A stretch of 64,000 nucleotides of DNA from Ailanthus altissimus (Eukaryota > Streptophyta > Magnoliopsida > Sapindales > Simaroubaceae): positions 15,208,001 to 15,272,000 of the forward strand of contig OX327712.1 of NCBI GenBank assembly GCA_946807835.1, in the 5' to 3' direction. A program made the position numbers and the translations under genes. Positions 35,701 to 47,526 of this stretch are shown here, in pieces. The notes beneath the pieces were generated by a model that saw only the letters and a program-made list of their open reading frames with translations, searched no databases and was not told where the DNA came from. Numbering within the stretch: position 1 is the stretch's first letter; every line of letters begins with the position of its first letter.

Positions 35701-36190
35701 TTCAAAAAGCATGTCACCTATCTTTGGAGTTGGAACACAAAGCGTATTGGGCCATTAAAGCTCCCAACTTTGATCTCTAAGCCACAAGTGAGAAATGCTT
35801 ACTTGCTTTGTTACAAATTCCATTAGGAACCAAATTTTTTACAACTAAACGCCATGGATAAGTTTCGTCTACAAGCATATGAGAATACTAAGCTTTACAA
35901 GGAAAAGACGAAACTATCACATGCTAAGAAGATACTTCAGTGTTCATTTGAAAAAGGACAACTAGTGTTGCTCTACAATTTACAGCTGAAGTTATTTTCT
36001 AAAAAACTCAAGTCCCAATAGTCTGGACCATTTCAAATCATAACGGTATACCCAAATGGAGTGGTTAAAGTTAGAGATCTAAATAATCAAGCTTCATTTA
36101 CAGTAAATGGCCAGCGCCTCAAGAATTATCATAAAGGATATATAGATCGGCATAAGGTCAACGTCGATCTGATGGATCACAAGTAACTGC
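32735..36190 (+). pseudogene. Athila pol: protease to integrase, 5'-truncated
   Basis: The pol text starts in mid-protease ('IPIILGRPFLAIRKTLIDV') and continues through RT ('LDPGIIYPILDSSWVSPV', 'LDGYSGYNQIAIA', 'RRMPFGLCNTPATFQ'), RNase H ('[14 protein letters not shown]') and integrase ('GTPRAIISDEGLQFCN', '[13 protein letters not shown]', '[17 protein letters not shown]'). The RT catalytic box reads 'VFMDNFFIF', with Asn replacing the second Asp. More than a dozen stops and several frameshifts are present. Gag and the 5' LTR are missing. It ends with the typical 'gggaggtaacccaag' box near 36235. Confidence 0.8.
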
Positions 36191-37455
36191 AGGATCAACA
36201 CGTCAAGCCGAAGACGTTAAACCAAGCGCTTTTTGGGAGGTAACCCAAGTCTAGTATCCTTTGATTTTAATTAGATTTTCTTTTAGTATTAATTCTTTTC
36301 TTTTCTCTCATGAGTAGTATTTTTTTTAGGCTGCATAAAAATAAATAAAAAAAGAGATGCTTGCGACTGCCATGGCGCTCGAAATAGAGAGCTAGCATCG
36401 TAGCGCTGGATAGCCAGCGCCGTAATGCTGGCACCTAGGCACAACAGTGCCCAAGTATGTGTGAGCGCCGCGGCGCTCACACGGGAGAAGTGTTAATACT
36501 TCTCCCCCCTTTTGTTTTCTTCATATCTTCACACCCTTTCTCTCAAACACCATATAACCCTAAAACCCATCCTCTCCATTTCACACCTCCCATTCTTCAA
36601 CTTACTCAAATTAACCACTCATACACACTACATTTAGATTACAATTCATTAGCCATTCAAATTAACATCACATTAGCACACACAATTCACCTAATCATTC
36701 ACATTCATCACAACTCCCAATTACTTCTCTCCATTAGCATTCACCACTCCAAGGTATAAATTTCAATCTTTTCTAATTTTCTTTCTTGTTATTTCTCTTT
36801 ATTATATGGTTGCCATGCATAATTAGTGTGTTTATTGATATATTATGATTATTTTGCATTGTTAATGATTAATAAAAAACCAAAAAAAAAAATTTAAAAA
36901 TGCTTGTGAAAACATGTTCAAATTGGTGAGTTGATTGATGTTTAATGGGTTATACTAGAATTTCTCTATTAACAATCCCAGCTACATATTAGGATGTTTA
37001 TGAAAACATGTTCAAATTGGTGTTCATTGATGTTTAATGTTCAAATTGGTGCATTGATTGATGTTTAATGTTCAAATTGGTAAGTTGATTGTTGTTTAAA
37101 TGGGTAACTTTGAGCATAAAGTATAATACCCTTATTGGAATGTTTCTATGAAAAAAATTAAAAAAAATGAATATATATATTAGGCAAGTGGTTAAATGGT
37201 GTAATATTACTACATTATTGTTACCTATATATGGGTAGTGATGGCATATTACAGTCACAAGTGGAGAGTGACATGTTGTAATGGGTAGTGGTATTGTACG
37301 ATAAGAGAATGGACGTGTGTATATAAGTGCGGTAGCGATTTTGAGCTAAACAAAAGTGTGATATATAATAGACAAATATGATTTGATATTACAACGTTTG
37401 AGAGGCAGTTGTTGTCCATATTCAGAATTCTCATTATTGTAGTTTTGGGTATTCA
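36191..37455 (+). other. Spacer between Athila pol and the 3' ORF
   Basis: Non-coding. 36360-36485 is a GC-rich island of nested small palindromes around GCGCC/GGCGC ('gagcgccgcggcgctc'). From 36900 to 37090 'tgttcaaattggt' is repeated about five times. Confidence 0.5.
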
Positions 37456-38517
37456 ATGGCACCCAAGAAATCAAAGAACTCAATTGCATCATCTTCTGCA
37501 GGCTACGATACTAACAAGTTTGTTTCCAAAGAAGCTACAGACTTATATCACTCTTTCATTGTTAAACACATAATCATTCTTGAAAGAGGCTTCGACATGA
37601 TAGGAGGGGGCTATCCAAGAATCTCCATAATTATTGCAGACAAAGGTTGGGGATGCTTGTGCACACAACCGGATGCCACAGTTATTCCAGTCGTTCGAGA
37701 ATTTTATACTAATGGTGAAGAGCACTCTTATGGGAAAGTCTAAATCAAGGACAGAATTGTTCACATCCATAATAAGGTCATCAATAAATACTTTGGGGTA
37801 CCCAATATACAATGAGATGACTATATGGAGCTCCACCAAAACCCAGATTATGAAGCCGTCATCCGCTACTTGGCTACCCTAGATGCTCAATGGACGATGT
37901 CTAGAAATCTTCTGGTCTCTTTTCCCGTGCGCTACATATGCAGAGAATTCAAAGCGTTGCACTATTTCATAGTTGCCAAGTTAATGCCAGTCAGTCACAT
38001 GTGCACGGTAACAGTATAGAGAACTCTCCTTCTGTATGCCATTCTAATAAGGCAGACAATCGATATTGGCAATGTGATCAGAGACACAATTCATTTCGGC
38101 CTCGATCATCCAAAGTAAACCATCTACTGCCTATCGCTAATTACAACACTCTGCACTCAAGCTGGAGTCGAGTGGACATCATCAGAAGAAGTGCTTCCCC
38201 TAGCACACATCTTGGATAACAGTAAAATTACTACAATAGTTGATGGTCTAGCCCAAGACCCTGCTCCTCGACCACTTCTGCCACAAAGACTAACAACACA
38301 ACTAATCATGCATCAAAGGATATCAAGGTTCGAAGATGCCTACATCGTACACCAGTAGTAGACTGCATTATATGCAGCATATCAAGACCAAGTTTTGCGC
38401 ATCACCCTCACACACTTCGGCATGAATACATATAACTTGCCAAACCTGCTAGCCTATCCAGCGCCTCCAGCTGCGGATGACTTAGGCGAGATGCATCAGC
38501 TGCAAACGAAACAGTGA
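37456..38517 (+). pseudogene. Athila 3' ORF (putative plant transposon protein family)
   Basis: A single frame of 354 codons from ATG 37456 to TGA 38515, with several in-frame stops (first at 37741) but no net frameshift. The text matches the ORF that follows pol in Athila elements: 'FVSKEATDLYHSF', 'IIADKGWGCLCTQPDATVIPVV' as parts, 'VREFYTNGEEHS', 'FKALHYFIVAKLMPVSH' and 'LLYAILIRQTIDIGNVI'. Its role is unknown; it occupies the place of a retroviral env but has no signal peptide or clear membrane anchor here. Confidence 0.7.
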
Positions 38518-39983
38518 GTGAGATGAAGATGAAGGGGACAACTAAGGCTTCATAAAAATAGGGAAGTGTTCCAATTTTATTATTTTACTGCTGCCATGAG
38601 GACATTTATAAGTGTGGAGGCAGGGGAAACACTTCTTAATTCTTAATTTTCTTCATGCTTTGTTAGTTTATTATTTTTTATTTCTATTTGTTTTCTTTAG
38701 AAGCAGTTTAATTTTCTTTAAGTGTCAGTTGTTTGGGTCGAAAGAATTTGTAGTTGATGATGATAAATGGAGTTGAAGAAAAGCTATAAATTTGCTAGAC
38801 TTATCTATTATTGTGTTCATTTTATATTGTAATCGGATTAGTTATATTCATTTTATGGTTTTTCACTTTAAACATCTGTGCACTCTAAAGCTATTTAATG
38901 TTCAGCAGTTGTAAGGTAGAATATACTTATTCACACAAAGAAGGTAGTTAAGGTCGTCTATTATCTAGACCTTATTTGATTAGCTTTTGAGGCAAAATCC
39001 TAGGACATATATAGTAAGGGATATGATTATAGGCCATGTTTGGATCGATTGGACTTTTCTAGCCAACCTTAAATATTTTTTCCCTTAGTCACCCTTTTTG
39101 AGTCTGATTGACTATATTCTTTTCAAACCCACTTTAAAGACTATATTCTTTTCAAACCCACTTTAAAAGCCTAAAACCAATTAATACTTGTATCTGTCAC
39201 AATTACCCTTCACACTATGATACATAACATGTTGTTATAAGGGTCATGAAGTGATTCAAAGTCTTAGGTAAAAAGAAGAGACAACTATGGAATTGTTCTC
39301 ATTCAGCTAGAATAATTAAAGAAGCCTGATTCTATAAAAAAAAATATAAAAAAACAAAAAACAATATAAAAAAACTCCTAGAAAGATAATAGGGGATAAT
39401 AGAGTTGTTGAAAAGTTGGGTTCAAGGAAAATACGTTTAGAGGAGTAGACTGAAGAAAAAAAGAACAAAAGTGATCTTTAGACAAAATGGGTTATAGTTA
39501 TAGTGCGATTTGAACTTAAAAATTTTCCGCATTTTCACACCCTAACCCAAGCCTTTCATTACAAGCTAATCAAAGTCCTATTTGATCTCTTATTATATAC
39601 TTGTTCTACATTAGTGGAGATTGCTATGAAAAATAAACTTATGGAGAAATGCTCTGGTTTTGAGCTTTCTTTGTAAAATAAGATGTTCAAAAATACAATT
39701 GATGTGCAATTGAACAGCTTGACACACACTCACAAGTGATTGATTATAAGGTAGATATAAGCATGGTGATTAGAGTGTAGAATAAGCATGAATAATGGTT
39801 TTTAGTCTAAAGAATTTATAAGTGTAATTCACCCCTTGAGACAGCTTACAAATTTCTGATCGACCCGTGCACCTCTTGGTTCAAGGGATTTTAAGAGGTT
39901 GTTTTCATATAGTTATGTTGCTCCTTGTTAGTGTGTTCCTGTTTTGCCCGAGGATGAGTAAAAGTCTTAAGTTTAGGGGTATT
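38518..39983 (+). other. Non-coding tail of the second Athila element, with PPT
   Basis: Carries the 'tgaggacatttataagtgtgg' type box near 38597 and a second 'gaggatgagtaaaagtctta' box followed by the likely polypurine tract 'aagtttaggggtatt' just before the LTR. No gene. Confidence 0.5.
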
Positions 39984-41399
39984 TGAAAATAGCATAATGA
40001 CAAAAGTATTTTAACACTCTAACTTGGGTATTTTGCTTTAATCCATTAATATATTGACTACTTATTTGTGTTTTTAATCTTAAATAGGTGCATGAAGGAA
40101 ACTTTGACATATAATATTAAATGAGAGGGGATTCAGGCAAGAAACGAGCGAGATGTGCTAAAAAAACAAAAGTAGTGTAGCAGGTGGTTGGGCGCCGCAG
40201 CTCCCAAGGCTGGGTGCTGCAGCGCCCACATCAGTGAGTGAGCACCGTGGCACTCAACAGCCAGTGCTGTGGTGCCCATCGATGAAGTAGTGACCCTTAT
40301 TCTTATGCCCATCATAGCGGCACTCATACAGATGCGTAAATACTCCTCTCAACTTTCATATTTTGGGGTGGATTTGAAGCTCATCACTTCCAGGGTTTCT
40401 CATAGCATTAAAATTACTATTTTGAGGAAAAAATAGAAAGACTTAACAAGGAGGAAAACACAAGTAAAGAATACATATTCAAGTCAAGAGATCAAAGTGA
40501 ATTTATTGAAAATTGAAGATTGAAGAATCAACTATTGGGCAATCAAAACAAGAGGAAGAAGAACAACTCAGGGCATCACTTGTGTTATTTTTTTCCTTAA
40601 CTTTAAGAGATGATCTTGTCTATGATATTCATATTTTTTCTTTGATATTCTTGTTGTGAGCATAAGCTAAATACTTTTGATCTAGGGTTAGATGTTTTTT
40701 AATCTAGTATGTAATTGACTCTTTTAACTCTTAGTTATGAAATTTTATCCCTTAATTGATTCAATCTATCTATGCTTAATGCTTTCATTATACTTGATCA
40801 CTATTTTGATTATTTAGGCACCATGATAACTTTGACAAAAGGATTCATGTGTGTGTTTGGCCTAGGGTAGATTGATACATGATCATAGAGTAATATCTAT
40901 GAGTTCTATCTAGGATAGACATATACCTAGGTAGCGTGTATGGTTTGATTAGACTTATTCTTAATGAGTTACATCTTATTCGGATTATCATAGACATATA
41001 GGTAATTGTTAGGGTGTGATATTATCATTCGACTGTCGACAGAAGTTTATGATGAAATCAGTGTCTATCCAATCAATTGATAGTAAGGGAATAACTAAGG
41101 GGTTAAAGAAGTCAATGAACTACTAGGGGATATGTCGAAACCCTAGATTACTTATCGACCTATTGAATTTTATCTCAGAGTGCTTGCGATATTTTAATTA
41201 GATTTAATTTGATAGCAGTAGTATAGTTAGTTAAACTCCATCTCAGAAGTTAGTTTGGACAAAGGTAAAATAGAGTAATTTTAGTAATCGATTAAAGAAA
41301 TAGAAACACTAGTCTCCGTGGGATCGATAATTAGAACTTAGTCCTATATTACTTGGTACTAAAGCGTGCACTTGTGCTAGGTTATTAAATCACACAACA
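39984..41399 (+). repeat. 3' LTR of the second Athila element
   Basis: Begins TGAAAATAGC after the polypurine tract and ends in 'gcgtgcacttgtgctaggtt' then 'attaaatcacacaaca'. This U5 end is characteristic of Athila/Tat LTRs and is shared with the fragment at 5141-5530. A GC-rich palindromic cassette lies at 40188-40285. No 5' partner remains in the window. Confidence 0.65.
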
Positions 41400-41886
41400 G
41401 GTGCGGGGACAAAAGTATTCCTACAGGTCTAAGTTATTAGGAAACAACTGTCGTAGCATGGAAACACAAGCAAGAATTAGGGTACAAATCGAGCTGATGT
41501 TGTAATGAAAATTATCCTACAAGGACTTTGAAAGTTATATCTAAAAATAATGCTTCGCCTGGTTAAGAGACGGCAGAGCAATTGTTAACAACAGTGGGCA
41601 TGACGTAATATAGTTGGCTCGACATGATGATGTTGAACGGGCTGCAAGTAACCATTCAGGAAATCGCAAGTAGCTTTGTGATATCTTTGGGAGACCGGCT
41701 CAGCATAATAACACTAAATAGCTTGCCTTGGGTATTGTGAAATGGCCATAGTGATATTATGGAAAAGCCATGGTCAAACCCCCTTCAATAGTCGCCATGG
41801 TGTAACCCATAGTGATGCTGTGGAGATGCCACAGCCTTTGCCCTACCGAGCCGTCTTAATTGCCCTCTAGTCAAACTAATAATGTC
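41400..41886. other. Unclassified sequence right of the Athila LTR
   Basis: No gene. Loosely repetitive 'catagtgat' and 'gccatgg' words at 41750-41840 lead into the 33-bp array. Confidence 0.35.
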
Positions 41887-42170
41887 AAACCGATCACTGG
41901 TGAAAAGGCTCAATAAGCGTCGAACCAGTGACGGTGAAGTGCTTCGTGAGCATCAAAATGATCACGGTGAAGTGCTTTATGAGCATCGACTCGATGATGG
42001 TGAAGTAATTCATGAGCGTCGAACTGGTGACGGTGAAGTGCTCTATGAGCGTCGAACCGATCACAGTGAAGTGCTCTATGAGCGTCGAACTGGTGACAAT
42101 GAAATGCTATGTGAGCGTCGAACAAATCACAGTGCAGCACTCCCTGAGCGTTAAATTGGTGATGATTAAG
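41887..42170. repeat. 33-bp tandem repeat array (about 8 units)
   Basis: Units start at 41917, 41950, 41983, 42016, 42049, 42082, 42115 and 42148, consensus 'gcgtcgaactggtgacggtg' + 'aagtgctctatga'; a diverged unit precedes the first. In the later part, units with 'tggtgac' alternate with units with 'gatcaca', giving a 66-bp higher-order period. Because 33 is a multiple of three, both strands stay open (plus-strand ERRTGDGEVLY repeats), but I see no evidence that either is translated. Confidence 0.8.
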
Positions 42171-42249
42171 TACAGGCGATATAATGCAAATGATAATGTC
42201 GTGATGATGATGATGACTCTATGATGAGATGTATGACGTGTCAAGCAGT

Positions 42250-43225
42250 TTGGGGGGGGTACCTTTTTAGAGAGCGTTGACCTGCTTTGATAGATGCAGA
42301 TGAGTTTTTCAAAATATTCATTGTAGGCCCTTTGCCAACTAGCCTAAGGGCGACATATTCCATGTTCTGGATCTTTTCTTTCTCGTAGGCATATATACAA
42401 GAACGAAAATAGTTTTATTTAAGCATGATGTTTATACATAGGAAACGATAGCATAAAAAGTTTAGAGGTAATATTTTCTTAGTAGCTTGGTGTTCCATGG
42501 TTTTTTGATAGTTCATCCGTCTGTCCCTTTGAGCTCGTATGCCATTCCGATATGCTTAAGGACCTTGTACGGTCCTTCCCAGGTCAAACCGAGGACTCCG
42601 TCTGCGAGATTCTTCGTGTTGAGCACTACCCTACTTAGCATTAGGTCTCCTTCATCAAAATCTAGAGCCCTGACACTTTTGTTATAGTACTTGGTTACTT
42701 TTTGCTGGTAGGCTGCTGCTCGGATCTGGGCCTGATCCTTACACTGCTCTATGGAGTCTAACCCCCCTTCAGATAGCTTCAAAACAATGTTAAGGACTTG
42801 ATGAGTTACGGTCCCCATTTTCATAGGATTACTGCTTCACTCTCAAAGGCCAATGAGAATGGCGTCTTACCAGTGGCTGTCTTGCTAGTCATTCGGAGTG
42901 CCTACAGTACTTTTGGTAGCTCTTCTACCCATGCTTCCTTTCTTCCCATCAATTTTTCTTGAGCAATATTTTGATTAGCTTGTTGGAAGATTCAACCTAG
43001 CTAATGGTTTTATGGTGTGCTAGGGAAGCAAATGACAACTGTACTCCTAGCCATTAGTAGAAATGTTTGAAACTGTTGTTGTCGAACTATTTCCTGTGGT
43101 TGATGATGATGGTATGTGGGATTCCATACCGGAATATCATACTTCTCGACATGAAGTCTTGGACACTTTTTCTTCATAATTTTTACCTGTGGATCAGCCT
43201 CAATCCACTTGGTAAGCGTGCTTCT
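42250..43225 (-). pseudogene. Gypsy (Tat-like) integrase C-terminal half
   Basis: Minus strand 43150-42820 gives 'RYGIPHTIIINHRK' (the catalytic Asp context, with Asn here), 'FDNNSFKHFYQW'-like text and, after stops, a 'KSTVGTPND' region. The open piece 42513-42824 continues with 'AAYQQKVTKYYNKSVRALDF' and 'GLTWEGPYKVLKHIGMAYEL', the chromodomain-less C terminus found in Tat/Ogre-like gypsy elements. Stops and frameshifts show it is dead. Confidence 0.65.
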
Positions 43226-43229
43226 TTGT

Positions 43230-44295
43230 GATGCTACACAACCATTCTAAGGAAGTTTTTGATAATAATGCTTCCTTGTAGAGGCAAAAAGCTCTCTCTA
43301 GGAAGCATTTCTGATCATTACGCTTTCTGCCGAAGACACGGAGTCTTTTTATGAAAGATTTTTAATAATGATGCTTCCTTGGTAAAACAAAATTTGTCTA
43401 AGGAGGTCTTTGTGGGTACTTTCTTGATAAAAGTACTAAGATTTTTTAGGGAAACATGTCAGTAATAGAACTTCCTTATGAGGACACAGAGTCATTGGGA
43501 ATTATTTTCTATAACAAAACTTCTTTGTAAGGGCACAAAGTGCTTTCTATAAAGTATATTTGGTAACAAGGCTTTCTTATGAGGACAATGAGTCTTCCTT
43601 AAGAAGTGTCTTGGTAACGTTGCATCCCCAATGGAGGTATGGAGCTCTCTCTGAGAAGCTTCTCTATAAGGATGCTTTCCTCATAGAGCCACGAAGCTTT
43701 CATAGAAAGCTTCCCGATAAAGATGCTTCCCCAATAGAGGCATAGAGGTCTATTTAGGAAGTTTATCGGTAAGGGTACTTCTCTTGTGGAGGCACAAAGC
43801 TTTCTTTGAGAAGCTTATTGGTAAGGGTGTTTTTCCCGTAAAGGCATAAAGCTCTCATGGGAAGCTTTTCTGTAAGGGTGCTTCTCTTGTCAAGGCATGG
43901 AGCTCTCATGGGAAGCTTCTCGGTAAGGGTGCTTCCATAATCGAGGCACAAAGCTCTTTTGATAAGCTTCTCGATAAGGGTGCTTCCCCATTTAGGTACA
44001 AAGTTCTCTTAAGAAGATTCTCTATAGGGTGCTCCCTTTGTAAAGACATGAAGCTCTATCTATGAAGCTTCTCGGTAAGGGTGCTTCCCTTGTGGAGGCA
44101 CGAAGCTCTCTCTATAAGGGGTGCTTCTTTTACAGAGGCATGGAGCACTTTTTGGGAAGCTTTTCTATAAGGGTACTTCTTTTGTAGAGGCACAAAACTC
44201 TTATGGGAAGCTTCTCGATAAGGGTGTTTCCCCGATGGAGCCACAGAGCCTCTCATAAGAAGTCTTTTTAGTAATAGGACTTTCTTGTGAAGGTA
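43230..44295. repeat. Minisatellite array A, ~51-bp period
   Basis: The phrase 'ggtaagggtgcttc' recurs at 43769, 43821, 43872, 43923 and 43974 and onward with 51-52 bp spacing; units contain 'gaggcacaaagctctc' and 'gggaagcttctc'. Units left of about 43550 are more degenerate. The array lies where PR-RT-RNase H of the surrounding gypsy relic should be. Confidence 0.75.
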
Positions 44296-44299
44296 TAGA

Positions 44300-45110
44300 G
44301 CCATTCCAAAGAGGTCTTAGATGCTTCCAATGTAGAGGTGTTGAACTCATTCAAGGAAGTCTTGGGTGCTTCTAAGGTAAAGGCATTAAGCCCGTCCAAT
44401 GAAGTCTTAGATACTTTCAAGGTAAAGGTATTTAACTCGTTCAAGGAATTTTTGGGTGCTTCCAAGGTAAAGGTGCTAAGCTCATCCCAAGAAGTCTTTA
44501 GTGCTTCTAAGGTGAAGGCATTAAGTCCGTCCAATGAAAGCTTTGAGTTCTTCCAAGGTAAAGTTACTAAGCCCGTCCAGAAAACCTTTAATGCTTCTAA
44601 GGTGAAGGCGTTGAGCCCGTCCAAGGAAGTTATGTGTGCTTTCAAAGTGAAGGCATTGAGCCCATCTAAGAAATTTTTTAGTGCTTTCAATGTGAAGACG
44701 TTATACTCGTCTAAAGAAGTCTTAAATTCTTTAAAGTTAAAGACGTTAAGCACGTTCAAGGAAGTCTTAGGTGCTTCCAATGTAAAGGCATTGTGCTCGT
44801 CTAAGGAAGCCTTTGTGTGCTTCCAATGTGAGGGCACTAAGTCAGCCCAATGAAGTCTTTGGTGCTTCCAAGGTGAAGATGTTGAGCTTATCCAAAAAAG
44901 TCTTGGATGCTTCCAAGGTAAAGGCATTAAGGCTATCCAAGTACATCTTTAGGGCTTTCAAGGTAAAGGCATTGAGCTCGTCTAAGGAAGTCTTTAGGTG
45001 CTTCTAAGGTGAAGGTACTTCCAAGGTGAATGTGTTGAGCCCGTTTAAGGAAGTCTTTATATGCGTCCAAGGTGAATGCACTGAGTCCATCCAAAAGAAG
45101 GTTTATTGCT
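44300..45110. repeat. Minisatellite array B, 45-bp period
   Basis: 'aaggtaaagg' recurs at 44374, 44419, 44464 and 44509 and on to about 45090, exactly 45 bp apart, about 17 units. Both strands have long open frames (44338-44853 plus, 44268-44927 minus), each a 15-residue repeat. Because the period is divisible by three, this is expected without selection. Confidence 0.8.
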
Positions 45111-45119
45111 GAACAGAAC

Positions 45120-46780
45120 AAGGAATCTAAAAGGAAATGTTTAATTATTCTAGTAATGATATCTAAAAAGAGTGCTCAGAGTAAAAATAAACCTCTTTAA
45201 TTCAAATACACCTCATGATGGGATGATTTATTCTAGTTTCATCTGATTTCTTTATGTTGTTTTCTTAATTTAAATTCTATAAAATAGTCATCATTTATAA
45301 GGGCATGTATCATTTTTCTCAAGGATCGATAGTGTTAGTGTTGTGCTAATTTTCATTGTGGAATGCACAATACATGGTCTGAATCCTATGATGTTTTGGT
45401 GTTATAAGGCGTTTTGGATTTTTGAAGAGTTAAAAGTGTTTATACTTTGTCCATATCTCCTCAATGTGGATATTGATCAAGGTGGTGGGTCTGATTGCCT
45501 ACTTCAATTGTTTTTTTATCACCGTCGTCTTCGTCAAAAGAATTCTTCTTGTAACTTTTCTTTTACAATGAGCTTCATTCCTCTATGTTGTGGTCAAGCG
45601 AGCTTCCTTTTTGGCAGGGACTTTTGCTTCTTCCTCCCTAATCCATTGTTCATATTTTTTGTTAATTAACTTGAAAGAAGTGAAATTCTTCTAAATTGAG
45701 TATTTATAATAAGGGTGGAAGGCTTGACAACTTTCTTATAAACTTGTGGTGCTATCTCTGAGTTATAACTCCTGAGCTTGCTCAACTCTTTGTTGAACCA
45801 GTCGAGGAAGTTCTGAGTGGATTCAATATCGTCCTATTTCATTGTGAACAAGTTAGATGTGGTCTTCTTGGTTTTTTGATTTTGCAAGTATTGTTTGATA
45901 AATCATTTGGTTAGTTCTTTGAAATAAAAGATGGAATTTGGCTTCAGATTTCGAAACCTGATCTGTGTAGGTCCACTTAAACTTAAGAGGAATACTGCAC
46001 ACTTTAATGCTCCATCATAGGCGTGCATTACCATCGTTGAGTTAAAAGTAGAAGATGTACTTCTTTAGGTCACTAGTTCTGTCAAAACAGGTGAAAACTA
46101 GGTATGCTGAATTTCTTTAGTTTACAGGCAAGCTTAATGGCATCAGTAAAAGGACCTTGGTTTACTCTTTTTATCATTACAGAGGCAACGTTTGTATATT
46201 CTGCATAGTTTTTCCTAGCTACACGATCTTTATTTTCATCTAAATAAAGGCTTTTATATCTTCATTTTCTTTGATGCTTGTGAGTTCTAAATTGCATTCT
46301 TCATCAGTAACAACGTTCAATCTCGCCTTTTTAGGAAATCTTTTGAAAGCTTGAGTCACAATGGTAGGAATATATGGATTGGCTAGAAGTTGCCCCAAAT
46401 CTTCATTTTGGTTCCCTTCTTCTCCAACCCCTTGTAACATTGTTATTGTGTCTCGAAGCTCCAGATTTTTGTTCCTGTAACCTTCGATCTTCTCAATTAG
46501 TTTCAAAAAAATAATGGCTGCTCCAGGAGTGAGTTCATCATTGGGGTGGCGAGTTCTTAGGTAAGGGACCCTCCCCCCCAAATTAGCTTCCAGTGCTAGT
46601 AAAGTTGCTCAGTTGCAAAGTCATAGTCATTTTGACAAGAAACGCTGGTATTTTCGAAGTGTTTAAACAAGAAAGCTTTGCAGTAGCATTTCGCACAGAC
46701 TGCGCCACTAAAGTTCCAGGTTCCTGGGAACCTCTATAAATTACTTCTGGGATATGTTTATCTTCTACAAAAGAAAACAC
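45120..46780 (-). pseudogene. Gypsy gag remnant upstream of the minisatellites
   Basis: Minus-strand text from 46240-46581 (113 open codons, 'PYIPTIVTQAFKRFPKKARL') to about 45720 resembles gag of Tat-like gypsy elements: 'KRVNQGPFTDAIKLACKLKK', then broken 'RSFEELTKWFIKQYLQN'-like text and 'ESTQNFLDWFNKELSKLRS'-like text when frames are followed across stops. The part left of 45700 is too degraded to name. Together with the integrase at 42250 it suggests one minus-strand element whose middle was replaced by tandem repeats. Confidence 0.45.
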
Positions 46781-47526
46781 TCAAACACTCAAGTGTTTAA
46801 CAAGAAAGAGATTTCTTTGTGTGTGTGCTCTCGGAGATCAATAAAAAATATCAAAAGTACTTTTGGTTTTTTGCTAATGTTGTACTTTTTCAGTGTGTTT
46901 TTCTCTCTAAATTCAATAATGAATCAATTGCTCATGAATGTGTTGAATGAATAATAAGCTAGGGTAGTATGCTTGTTTATAGTACATAGAATCTTAATTC
47001 TTGTTAGCATATGAATGCATGAATCCAAATTGAAAAATAATTTGACTAAGCTTTAGTTAATAGAAATCTTAATCTTATTCAACAAAGGGAGAAGATTTAA
47101 GTGAAATTCTTCCACTTGTGAGAAAATTTTCTTTATGTAGAATGCTAAAGAAACAATTAATATCTTAATAGGATTTCTATCATGGCCTTGAGCTATATGC
47201 GAGCTGGTTGGGCCTACTAATAATGGGACTAACAGATTTCATAAAAAGATCTTCGTTGATTAGTTGCTTATCACCAACCACCCCTAACCATTCCCACCCC
47301 ATTGCTCCACCCTACTTTCATCTCTGTTGTCTATATGGGACAAAGAAAAATAATTAAAAAAATAAATGCGTTATTGTTGGATGGTGGTTTGACAATTAGC
47401 AGCATTGTTGGGATGCTAATTTGGTGATTGGTGATATCATTGGAATCGTGGTTTAGTAAATGGTGGTTTAATAATTGATTGGTATTGTAAGGATGGCAGT
47501 TTTGTGATTAGTGATATTGCATAAAT
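46781..47526. other. Gap without a gene, possibly the LTR of the gypsy relic
   Basis: The 5' LTR of the minus-strand gypsy relic should start here, but I could not find its partner. Around 47370-47515 there are four loose copies of a 'tggtgattggtgatat'-like phrase. Confidence 0.3.

Noticed and set aside
41399..41416. 'aggtgcggggacaaaag' as a primer binding site, making 39984-41399 a 5' LTR
   Set aside because: It shares only a few bases with the Athila site at 30785-30801, while the upstream polypurine tract and 3' ORF clearly mark the LTR as a 3' LTR.
44268..44927. A 219-codon minus-strand frame and a 171-codon plus-strand frame
   Set aside because: Both are products of the 45-bp tandem array; a period divisible by three keeps frames open on both strands without selection.
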